This document shows positions 23,101-33,600 of a stretch of DNA of 60,379 bases, piece by piece; position 1 is the stretch's first letter, and every line of letters begins with the position of its first letter. The notes under the pieces are model-generated. The model ran no database searches. It was given only the letters and a program-made list of their open reading frames with translations, and had not been told where the DNA came from. The DNA lies in contig FN649751.1 of assembly GCA_000310025.1 (NCBI GenBank), forward strand, positions 548,187-608,565, written 5' to 3'. This stretch comes from Ectocarpus siliculosus. Taxonomy: Eukaryota > Sar > Phaeophyceae > Ectocarpales > Ectocarpaceae. Made by a program: the position numbers and the translations under genes.

Positions 23101-26100
23101 AGTGGATTAGGGCTATCGTAACTACGTCCTGCGTGCTGCCCGTATCAGAATACAGGGATCGGAATCTGCCTTTGTGTGGCACGTTGCCGTCGCGCCCCGT
23201 CCGTGCGTGCGACCCGACCCGAGAGATGAAAACACAAGAACATCAGAATATGTGATGCCATGTCGACACGCTCCTTCCTTCGCGACCGTGGGCCGTTTAG
23301 GCTGGCCCTCCCAGAGCCCCTTTCTCTTCCCTTGCATGTGCCTTTTGCATTGCGGCGTCTGCTGTGTCTGTGTGTTGTCCTGAAGGCAGAATGTGGGACG
23401 TGGCATTGTGCGGCACTGGTGTTGGTCCCTCCCTGCAAGGACGGGGGATATGTGAGAATCAGTCCAATATGTGACTCTGGCGTGCCAACATAACACGCGT
23501 ATCATATCCATGTCTAGCCCGATTTACCCCTGCGTAGTCCTCCCAGTGATGGTGATGAGGGACCGTGTGGGTTCGGTGTGGGGGTCGTTAACACGGCCTG
23601 CCGCACGTCTTGTGGGTGAAAAGTGCGGATGCCTTTTTTTCAAGGAAATCTGGTCTCTTTCTCGCTCGTTAGGTTGTCGTTCTCATGCAGGTACATATCG
23701 CTCTATGGATACAAGGATACATTTTCCCGGATCTCCAGAACCCCCGGCACTAAAACCCCTCAACTGCTGTCACGTGTCCGCGCATGGGTGGGTTCGGAGA
23801 CAGCTCTACACGTGGGGGTCTGGGTACCACGGTCAGCTGGCGCTGGGCACGCGGCAGGTGCAGCCGACGCCGGCGATCGTGGCCAAGCTCCTCGCCACTC
23901 AGCAGCTGCTGAGGAAGGTCTGGTGCGGGTCGCACCACTGCGCCGCTGTCACCACCGACGGCGAGCTGTACACGTGGGGATCCAACCGGACCGGCTGCCT
24001 AGGGAGAGCTCTCCCAGGTATCGGTTGTCCTTCCAGTGGTATGTATGCATAGGATGTCGAGATCTATCACGTGTTACACCGCGTGGTAAGGCGGCCAGGT
24101 GATGTCCGGTCGGGCGGTGGTGTTGTCCAGAGCAGAAGAGGGGAGGGGGGTGTACTCATAGTCGTGCATGCCGTAGTCGTTAGACCATTGACCTCGCATC
24201 CCTACAAAGCCGGGACGAGCACGCCGGGTTCCCACTTGACCAGGCTCTCACATCACCAAGCGCGAAGCGCCGTGAGGAATTCGGCGAGTCGCATGAAGGG
24301 GGCGCTGCATCCTGCTAAGGGGCGGCGAAGAAGGCGTGGCGTGTTGTTGTTGTGTTTGGCCATGGAACGAATCGAATGAATTAGGGATGTGGTAGCTTGG
24401 CGCTTGGCAAAGAGGAGTGCAAACCATTTTTCGCAACGTGCATGGTGTTCAGTCGTGAGCGTGCAGCACCTCTTGCGACGTCCGCCGAAATCGACCGAGA
24501 CATGTTGCACCCTAACACCTACTTCTAGACTACACCTGCAGCAGTAAAGGGGGGGCGCATTACAGTAGGCACTCGCGTGGCTCTGCAACATACGTGTATG
24601 TGCCCCGTTTTCCCTCCCGGCTACCCCTTATGCCGCCCTTGGAGATCTCTAAGATCTCTAAGATCTCTAAGATCTCTAAGATCTCAACAACGAGCCATCG
24701 CGTGCTCGGTTCGTTCCTCGGTTCGTTCTTCTCGGAAAGGAAGACGGCGAGCAATATTCTGCCGACCCGGGGCATGTCGGGGGGTTCGGAGTGTTGGTGG
24801 ACGGCGTGGGCAGAGGCCTGCCTAGGGCGGTGGCATGCGGGAAAGAGTTCACGCTGGTGGCGACTTACCCGTACGAGGGGCCCGTTTTGGAGGTGAGAAG
24901 CAAGCTTGATACATGACCGCCGCCGACGGTCAGCTACTATTTCTTGTCAGCGAAGCTTAGCTTGCCTCGTGTCCGGAGTGGACCTCCAACAATATTATAC
25001 CAACATTCCTTGTCGTGACTCTCCTTAGGGAATATATAACTTGACCTCACTTCGAGTCTACCCAGCCTCTTCAGGGGGGGGGAGGGGTCTAACCTCTTGA
25101 AGTCTGAGGACATGCCGCACAGCGGGAACATGTCAACCCTATTTTTCCTTCATTTTCAGAACTACAGTTGTAGTTAGAGGGAATCCGCTAAGAATGTTAT
25201 TTTGGGGTGTCGAGGCGACCGTCGTGAGCGTGAGGGAGCCGGTGTCACCCTATACGTACATGCGAGAGGAGTGTAACTATCGTCACATCATTTCACCGGT
25301 CTGTAGGCAGACACGAAGCATGTGCGCCCCAGCAAGACATCCAAACAACCCCAACCCTAGCACTAAGCCCTAAGCTAAGCTAATAGGCTTATTCGCGTTG
25401 TTGGTGTCATCTACTCTTGCTCTTTCCTTTCCTTCAAGGTGGCGAAGCAAGTGATGCAAGCATCGGCGATAGAAGAGGAGGAGATTAGGCTGCTGGAAGA
25501 GGAGCAGATCCGACACCAAGAGGTGCGACGAAGAATATTGCCTGCCGCTGGCCTCACCGTCCCAAATTGTCTTGTTGCGGCGTATGCATCAGAAAAGGGG
25601 GGGGGTGACGCTCAATACTCCCTAGTACAGCAATTACTGCACCCACCTGACAAAATATCGCCCTGCATAAGACCGCCAGCATGAACAACTAGTGTAGTGT
25701 ATGTACCAGATAGTGCAGTCGTGCGATCGATCGATTTTTGAAGCTCGAGGGGGGCTGCCGTTAGCAGTTAACAATATGTTAACAATGCCGGCGAGGAAGG
25801 GTGGTCTTGGGAAGACGTCGACCAGAGCAGCTTGTCCATGCGTACTCGCGTGACGGATGTTAGAAAGGCTCTTACCCATTAGACTACTCAGTCAGCGCTG
25901 ACTGAGTAGTCTAATGGGTAAGCCTTTCTAACAACGGATGTATCGGTCCGCCTCAAGCGGTGTTCCCTTGATGACATCGAACTGGACGCCTTACGCATAG
26001 CCGACGCCTACGAACGACTCATACACAGACAGGCTATCCCGTCAGCACCCACATACATACGTGAGAAACAAACAACGATTGGCTATCACGCGCATGGTAC

Positions 26101-27491
26101 GAGCGATGAGTGCAGGCTCGTTGGTTGTTGTGGGACGTGCGTTTTCTCGTGTGCCTCAAGCCCGTTGAGGTTGCTTGTCGTGCCGCACCTTTCTTTCTTG
26201 TACCAAATCCCGTTTCGAATGTCACGCCCTGCAACACCACCTACAGTGCAGTAAATACTAGTACCTGAAGTACTACAGAGCACGTTAAGTTATTTCAGTT
26301 CTCTGGACGACTCACCAACCAGTCTTCTTGTTGCCGCGGGCTGTATTTCTCGCGTGAACCTACATCATTTATATCTGCACACCGAAGAAAACAGGAAAGG
26401 AGAGAAAAAAGGAGCTGGCGAGAGTGGCAGAAATGGCCCTGGGGCTCTCGGGGAAGGTAAGAACTGCTCAAAAAACATGTGTTGCATTACTATGTGGACT
26501 ACGATGTTGGCAGCGTCTTTCCTTGCAAACATCGGCCGCTGGGTGTGCATTTTGCCCTGCGCAGAATGATAAGCTTGATCATTGCTAACCGGCATGAGCG
26601 GTTCGTGACGATCATGAGCTCTAGGACAAAAAAAAACTCCCGCAGTACCCGTCACCGTGGCTCTGCTTGTCACCGACTGACCGACTGGCTTATTAAGCAA
26701 TTTGTGTTCTTAGTCATGGGATCGTCGACCGATGATTTTCGTGCTCCCTATCCGTGTCCACGAAAGGGGCCGGCGCTTTTTCAATCGACTGAACCCACCT
26801 GTCTCCAACAAGCACCAGACTCTCCCCAAGCAGGCTGCTCCTTGTTTGCACTAGTCTAAATACTGTACGGCGACTATGGAAGGCCCTGTCGTGGATCGCT
26901 TACACAACATGTCAAGCTGCGCGCCTATGATTGTACAATCGAACCACGCCAGCCACTCGCCGGCTTTTCTCTTAGGCCCAAGGGACGTACTGCTGTATGG
27001 GTTGCATTGTGCCTTGTCCCGCCTCCCTCCGAACTACTGCTGTACTGGTGACATTTACATTGGATGCATTGGATGGTGACGGTTAGATTGTTGTTGTCGT
27101 GGTGGTTATTGTTGTCTTCACAGAATATCCTGGCCACCTGTCCCAGTTCGTCGCCTTGTGCTCTTGAAGCGAAAAAGCGAGAGACAGAAGACCAACAACG
27201 AAACAAAACCCAGACGGTAATAACCCGTCAACAACCCTGCCAACATCTCGCCACTTTTTTTGTTTGGGCGTGCGTTCAGGCTGATCGGTTGTTGCGCGTG
27301 GTTCCCGCTTTCGGTGTCAGGTCCCGACGAAGCTGTGCTCTATTTGCGAGGACTGCCCGGGCTTTCGGCCGACCCCAACTAGAGAGAGCATCTGCCTTGG
27401 GTGCCACCACAGCGTGTCGTTTCACACTCAGGTCAACTCCGCCGAAGCGGCAGCCAGCTACTCCGCTGCAGACTCCTTGGCCAAGTACTAG
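17189..27491 (+). CDS. SAP domain - RCC1 propeller - coiled coil - Cys/His cluster protein
   Basis: Fifteen exons agree in phase: 17189-17287, 18429-18563, 19097-19163, 20013-20131, 20644-20817, 21016-21174, 21706-21891, 22503-22655, 23386-23451, 23804-24017, 24744-24892, 25439-25522, 26388-26456, 27124-27216, 27321-27491 (645 aa). Residues 43-74 form a SAP motif (LTRQELRSHLEARDL, then GNKGQLALRL), a fold that usually binds DNA or RNA. Residues 101-507 carry RCC1 repeats with the usual GQLGLGD and vyxWGxG signatures (VYVAGVNSSGQLGLGD, LYVWGRGESGQLGLGD, VYSWGHGDRGRLG, LYTWGSGYHGQLALG, LYTWGSNRTGCLG). RCC1 propellers act as Ran exchange factors or protein-interaction platforms. Residues 508-560 are Glu/Lys-rich coiled coil. 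The C-terminus has CSICEDCPGF followed by CLGCHH and a later His, probably zinc-binding. Intron 7 has a GC donor (CAG/GCAAGT). Exon 13 borders are the least certain. Confidence 0.85.
19435..19480 (+). repeat. Short interspersed repeat, copy 3
   Basis: Family core in intron 3 of the SAP-RCC1 gene, preceded by a GT-rich run. Confidence 0.85.
19728..19774 (+). repeat. Short interspersed repeat, copy 4
   Basis: Family core, with AAGATTTCAG in place of AAGACGTCAG. Flanked by GT repeats. Confidence 0.85.
19817..19860 (+). repeat. Short interspersed repeat, copy 5 (diverged)
   Basis: Starts GCATCGAACGCGAT and keeps GGCTGGCCAT. The remainder is diverged. Confidence 0.55.
19895..19943 (+). repeat. 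Short interspersed repeat, copy 6
   Basis: Starts AGCACCGACCGTGCTAACCGG and ends GGTCAGTC, about 70 bases before exon 4 of the SAP-RCC1 gene. Confidence 0.7.
20264..20712 (+). repeat. 225-bp tandem duplication across a splice acceptor
   Basis: 20264-20487 and 20489-20712 are near-identical tandem copies. Each contains the end of intron 4 (CCGTGACAG) and the first 69-70 bases of exon 5. Splicing to the second acceptor (20643/20644) gives an uninterrupted RCC1 repeat. The first acceptor (20418/20419) leads into duplicated intron sequence. Confidence 0.9.
24150..24324 (-). repeat. Dispersed repeat, copy 2 of a pair
   Basis: Counterpart of 9446-9622, located in intron 10 of the SAP-RCC1 gene in the same orientation. 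The shared part ends near TCGCATGAAGGG and GCTGCATCCTG. Confidence 0.6.
24640..24686 (+). repeat. Tandem AGATCTCTA repeat
   Basis: About five nine-base units in intron 10 of the SAP-RCC1 gene. Confidence 0.85.
25859..25932. repeat. Near-perfect palindrome (hairpin) in intron 12
   Basis: The arms begin GTTAGAAAGGC and meet at AGCGCT, with no spacer. The left arm has a two-base insertion; otherwise about 36 bases pair fully. An ACGGATGT word occurs just before the left arm and again a few bases after the right arm. It could be a foldback mobile element or, in RNA, a long hairpin. Confidence 0.85.
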
Positions 27492-29363
27492 TCTGTCGAG
27501 TTGGTTTGGTGTCTGGCACTCTTCCGGTTGCGCGCTGTGTATTACTGTGTGGGTCGTGTATTTCAGTTTACTATACAAGTAGTAGTCTGTATTTCTCCCC
27601 GCGTTGTCACAAGGCTTGCGGCGCCACGCCCATTTTTCGGGCCCAGTTGTATGCGGTATGCTGTTCGTAGTGGTAGTAAAGTATTGAAGCGCGGTAGATG
27701 CCGTTCAATACAAACACACATACACGCGACGCAAGTCTTTTCATTGGTTAGCCGGTTAGCGCGGTCGATGCCATTCAGTAACAAAAAAGAACACAACACG
27801 CACGTGTCGGCACCATGCTGCCTCCCAAGGTCAAGGTAACGATGACGAAACGAGGGCGGTAACTCACCGACCGCCAGATGGATGGTATCTTGGTTATCCT
27901 GTCCTTTGCTCCCGAAAGCACTACCTCTAGCTTCAAGAGAACTGCTACCATAACTAGTGTAAGGTATATGCGCCGATGGGCAGCTAGTGGGGCAGACAAC
28001 AGAGCCAAACAGCCGCCGCATGCTTCGCGGCGTGCAGCAGGACACAACGCGTCACCGATCCAAATCGGCAAACAAAGAATTACATCGTACGCGGACCCGG
28101 CCCTGCTACAAGGTACAGCCATCTGCGTCTCCACCGGCACCAAAGAGAACCAAACCTGCCCACAACAGAATCCCAAAATCTATGGGGTACTTCATTAAAA
28201 AGGAAAACACCGAGAAAAAAGACAGGACTCAAGACCAAGTAAAAGCGTGCGGCTGGTGCACAAGATGCGGAGGAGTTGGACCATCTGAGGCCAAGAGAAA
28301 TCGAAGGGGACAAAAGAAAGTCCGCTTATTACGTTACGACAGCCACAAACAGTGTTCCCGTGCATGTGTTGAAATAGGTTAGAATAGACGCCAGGGAAAA
28401 CACTCGCTCAACGCCGACCACAAGCACTTGCCCACAGCTGCAAACCTCCCCCGTCAATGCCCTCCCACGCATCGCATGTAGACCTATGCCGCAACCACAT
28501 GCTGCACGGGTTGCTCCTTGCACACTACTACAAAATATGAAGCACGCGTACGTCTCCTACGTACTACCAAGGAGACACGCATGAATGAATCTACGGAATG
28601 TACGGCCCCTGTTTCGACTTTCAAGCACCACACCACGCGACCTCGAATGACGGCCCGGCAAGCAATACATGTCTTGCCTACCGGGAGGACCGTACCGTAC
28701 CGTACCAGAAGGGAACGCCAAGCAGCGAAATCCATGAAAAATCTCAAACATATCATACATACCGTATACCGTATACCGTATCGTATTCGGCCACACCCAA
28801 CGACACACAAGAGACAACGCAGAGGTGGACTATGGAGCTACCAAAAACATCGCGTAACACATCGAGTAGCCTGGACCCACCCCACCCAAGCACAATTAAC
28901 ATGGAACCAGATCCCTACCTTGCCTTGCGATTGCAAATTGCGATACTAATGCATCTAAAAGGCTCGAACCCCCAAAAAACAGACATACTGACACGCAGAC
29001 CCAAATAACCCAACGTCAGGCAAGCAGGGTACTGTACTCATTCTCATGTAAAACTCACTTCAAATCCCAAAGCTCGCTCCCAAAGCCTACTGTAACCCAC
29101 CGCGTGAAGAAGGCATTCACTACCGCTCTCATCCTCGCCGCCTGCCTTGCTGATCTACCTACCACCTACCTACCACCTACCCACCTACCTACCCATCTAC
29201 CCCGGGCCCCCCGACTACCAGGAGCGGACGCGGTCGTTAGCGGCAGATGCTTCCGGGCCCACGGTGCCGACACATGGGCTAGCCGCCACCACCACCACCA
29301 CCCACCACCACCACCATCGCGACGTAGCGGGGCACGTGCCGCTGTCAAGCGTAAATAAAACAC
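27492..29363. other. Intergenic, simple-repeat-rich
   Basis: Contains a reverse copy of the interspersed repeat (27731-27772), CCGTA and TACCGTA iterations near 28690-28790, and CTACC/CACC repeats near 29150-29320. I see no supported gene. Confidence 0.5.
27731..27772 (-). repeat. Short interspersed repeat, copy 7 (reverse)
   Basis: Reverse complement of the family core: TTTTCATTGGTTAGCCGG, then TTAGCGCGGTCGATGCC. Confidence 0.8.
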
Positions 29364-29900
29364 TTACAACAGAACGTACTGTACAAAAGGAACAATCCAA
29401 CGCCCCCTTTTCCATGTGACACTACATATCATCATCTCATCCTTCCGCCGCCCAACAAAAGGCCGACAAGGTCTGTCCATTTCTTGTCCCGCACCACAAC
29501 AGGGTGTGGAGTAACGGTAACGGTAGAGGTAACCAAAACGGTAACGGTGACGGTAACCCAACAAACCCAAGGAAACGGAGACGGAGACGGAGACGGAGAC
29601 AGAGACCGAGACAGAGACAGACAAAACCAAAGAGTGACGGCAACCCCCGCTGAAACAACTCTCGCCGATTAATTTCTTAAGATACAGGCTTTCCTCCAGA
29701 TGCCACGTGGTGCCGAGAGGAACCCTGGTGACAGCGTTGTGCACGACTGACTTGCCATGATCATGATTCGATATGGCAGCGTTGCAGTCTACGTCGTCAC
29801 AACCATACAACAAAAAACCAAAAAAAGCCCCGACAACTAACGAACCAACCGCGGCGGCCGCTAGCAAAGCAACCACAGCAGTGACCCTCGCTCTCCCCAA
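29364..29900 (-). CDS. Possible small protein with N-terminal membrane anchor
   Basis: The 178-codon frame opens with MGRARVTAVV and about 30 hydrophobic residues, then a soluble stretch with CDDVDC. The second half is low-complexity (Ser-Val repeats) produced by the ACGGAG-type simple repeat at 29510-29630, so the true end may be earlier. I recognise no family. It may be chance. Confidence 0.25.
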   Translation of the reverse strand: MGRARVTAVVALLAAAAVGSLVVGAFFGFLLYGCDDVDCNAAISNHDHGKSVVHNAVTRVPLGTTWHLEESLYLKKLIGESCFSGGCRHSLVLSVSVSVSVSVSVSVSVSLGLLGYRHRYRFGYLYRYRYSTPCCGAGQEMDRPCRPFVGRRKDEMMICSVTWKRGRWIVPFVQYVLL

Positions 29901-30629
29901 CTCTGCCTAGACCTTTGCTTTCAGGGGGTGCATTCGGACAAGGAGTGGTGCTACCAAGGCCCACATACTCTTATCCTATCTTACCTTACCTTGACTTATC
30001 TTATCTTACTCCACAGAAAACAACACGATAGTATACCATGGCAATAATAGCAACAATAGCAACAATAGCAACAACGGTAACCAGATCAACACCAAAAACA
30101 CCTGTACTTGCTCGAGATACCTTCATGCATCATCCATCAAACCAGGAAACCAACACCAACACGCATCTAACGCATTTAACGTAGCCAGGTGGCGAGAGGC
30201 AGGCTTGCTCGCTGCTCAACCGACGCCCCGACTCTACGAGAGCAAGTTAGCGTTGAGTAATGGCGACAAAAATATCTCAACTTCGGGGCCTGGGCAGCCG
30301 ACGAAGAGAAGAGAAGCGACGAAAACAACAAACTAACCCGAACTCTCCTCGTCGAAAAAAACTCGCCTCGCAAAACTGCGCATGCCCGTGCCGCGCGACC
30401 AGCGGGAGGGCGCCGACGCTGCTTTTCTTTGGACAAAAACATCCACATCCGCCCTCGCCCCAAGACAAGAAAGAAAGAAAGACATGCAGGAAACTTTCGG
30501 AGACAGAACACAAAGAGAAGCGAGCAACGACCGACCGACCGACCGAACGACCGACCGACCGACCGAACGACCGACCGACCGACCGACCGACATAAAACCC
30601 CTGCTCGTGGTTTGTTCACAAGTCACACG
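29901..30629. repeat. Intergenic simple repeats, including (GACC)n
   Basis: Runs of TTATCTTACC near 29965-30015, CAATAG near 30045-30075, and CGAC/GACCGACC iterations at 30527-30593. No gene supported. Confidence 0.5.
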
Positions 30630-33600
30630 TCACCACAGGGGCTTCCTCGCGAACTGCTCGCCCACCGGCGAGAACCTAGGGAGCAAGCCCCCATCGTCTC
30701 CGCCCGTCCTCGACCCGTTGCCATCGTCCGACGAGCCTGTTGGTGGCTTCATCATAGAGGTCTCGCTGCCACGCTGGTCGCGAGTCGGCGACACTAGTAT
30801 CCCCCCGCCGATCCCCACTGGGCCCAGCCCCGGCCTGGTGCTGACAAACACGCCTTCGGCAAGGGGCAGGGTGCTGTTCCATCCCCGCCCAGATGCCGTG
30901 CCCTCCGCCGCTTGGTCCAGGAACCTGAAACGTTCAAGGTTGTGCCCGTCGTTGTTTGTTTCGTGTGGACAACACCAGGGCGGGACGGGCGGAGTGGGGG
31001 TTGGGGGGTCGTGAGTGAGTGCGTGAGGGACCACGGCGGGACTGTGGACGGGACTATCGGCTCCTTTTTCTACACATATGTACCGCTGTGGCGTGCGACC
31101 ACACTAGGTGCATGCACCATGCAGTGCCAGTGTCGCTTCCTTCCAACGAAAAGACACGCTACAAACACATCTACATCCATTCATCGGCCTTGGCCCGAAC
31201 ACAACAAATTGGTACAACAGTAGCTCTCGAAGCAGGCCGCCATGGGGGAAACACGAAACCGCGACGCTGGCAACAAGGAGCAGCAACTAGCAGAAAAGTA
31301 CCAAGGCAGCAACACACGCTACAGAGAGGAAGGGCCCTACAATACCGTCCAGCAGCTCGCTTGCCGCCGTCTCCCGTACGTTGGGTTGGGCATCACGCTA
31401 TCCTGTCCTATCTTATCCTCAAACATTTCCAAGCACAACTCACACGACGCCGTCAGTTCAGCTCGATCGGTTACGCTAGCTGCGTAACTTACTCACAACC
31501 TCACAGACCCTCTGTGTCCTACAACGCTGAGCGTGTCCATGAATCCCGGAGCGGTACTCACATGCCGCTTCGTGACTCCCCGTCCTCTAGCTCTCTTTCC
31601 GACCACGCGTCCTGCAGAGCGCGCTTCGATTCGTCTGGCAGAGCGTTTCTCGAGAGGCTGAGCATCTTCAGAGCCAGGTTCATCTTGATGGCGATGCAAA
31701 TCACTTTTGCTCCTTCGTCGCTCACCTGCCCCCCGACAGGGAATGGACATCAGAGCATAGAAACCAACTTTGGTGGTGCTGGTGGTGCTGCTGTCTTCGA
31801 ATGGAAAAATACGTCCGGTCTCTGCCCAGCGCCTGTAACCCTTCTAGCCAACGGTTCAACTGACGCCGACACGCCTTCCGCGGTCGCAAGCCACCTAACT
31901 GCCCCCAAAGGGTAAACCCCAAAGGGTAAACCCCAAAGGGTACACCGTTCATCCGCATAGCATCAGCCGCATCGATCGCATGACCCCACCGGGGTGTACA
32001 TCTCCCCACTCGTCTTGCACTCAAAAACCAACACACGAAACAAAAAACGCGTGCTGTGGACATGACGAAAAAACAAAACATAAAACCCATTAAGCCATAG
32101 AGCCACCCACCTTGTTTCCATCTAGGCAAACGGTTCTCAACCTCCCGTTCCGCATCAACGCCTCCGTCATGGCGATAACCCCGTCATCTCCGATCGCGTT
32201 GTCCTGTTACCGTGCGGTGCGGTGCGGTGCGGTGCGGCCAAGCACAGCACAGTACGCGCACGAATTGTTACATCGTCTGAGGGAAATAAATGATGGGATG
32301 GCAACGCCTGGTGTAGAAAGTCAGTACCTGGTACGGCTCAAGAGGGTTGGATATACCCATGTAGGCTGCTGCTGTAGCACGACATAGACTAAAACAGCAC
32401 TATGACCATGGAAAACACCATGAGATGTGATTACCTCTTGGTGCCAAGCAGAACGGTAAAAAGGGGGAGAGAGAGAGCGGCACTGAAAACACAGGTACAC
32501 AATCCAATACCGCCAAAAGTGGTCCACGGTGTACGTCCATGTCTCGAAACCCTCTGATACCTCAAGATGCAGACTACTACACAGAATACCGCAGGTTGCG
32601 TGAGATATCACACCCCGTGGACCAATTTCTTTCGCTCGAATGCTCCCACGACGAGGACAACATCAAACAAGTCAAAACGATAAAATAATGCAAAAGCTCT
32701 CAACAAGCTCTCAACAAGACAACACGGTTTCAACGCCGCCCGCCAGCGTTTGCTGCATAGCAATGGAGCTTTGAGAAATAGGTCCAAAGGCGTGCGGAAT
32801 CTTTTGCGCCACCTCAAACATGGCAACCAAGGCCAGCAAAACAATTGTTATATATATATATATATACGTGAAACTTGTGTTGGAACCCACAGGGCCACAC
32901 ACTGCCGTGCTCACACGTGCAAGCGTCGCTTCCAGCTCACACGTGGAGGAGTTATTGTACTTCTCTATTTACTATCTGCTGCAGTGCATCTTCTCTTTCT
33001 CGTCCCTCCCTGCACGAACATATCTCTGGCCCAGCAATGCTTCACACGTGCGTCCCGTGACATCCCTCCTACGCCTGCAGCAAGAGTAGAGCAAAAATAC
33101 AAAATCAAAACTACCACCACCACCAAAGACGGTACGATACCGCACCGCCGCCACCGACATCCCTCAACTGATCCACACACACACATACACCAATGCCGCC
33201 GCCGCCCCCTCACGGGGTCCCAGTAAATGGCACTACAAGTGTTTTGTGTTTTCAACTGCACTGAGACTGACGTCTTTTCATTGGTCAGGCGGCTAGCGCG
33301 GTCGATGCTAATAATAAAAACACACACACATGCCACACCTGCAAGTGTAGCGTGCGCATGGTCTCGTTCGAAGCAAGGGCATCGGCGATGGCCTTCATCC
33401 CCGAAGGTCCGAGGCTGTTCTCGCGTAGGTCGAGCTCCGTCAGGGACTTGTTATTTCGAAGCGCTGCCGCCAGCTGGAGGGCGCCGCGAGGTCCGATCTG
33501 AAACAACAACAAGTTTACACGTTGGTGGCAAGCTTCGAGGATGAGGGCGAGATCGGATCGGCACCACCTCGCGACAATGCATACCTCAGTCTCGCTCTGC

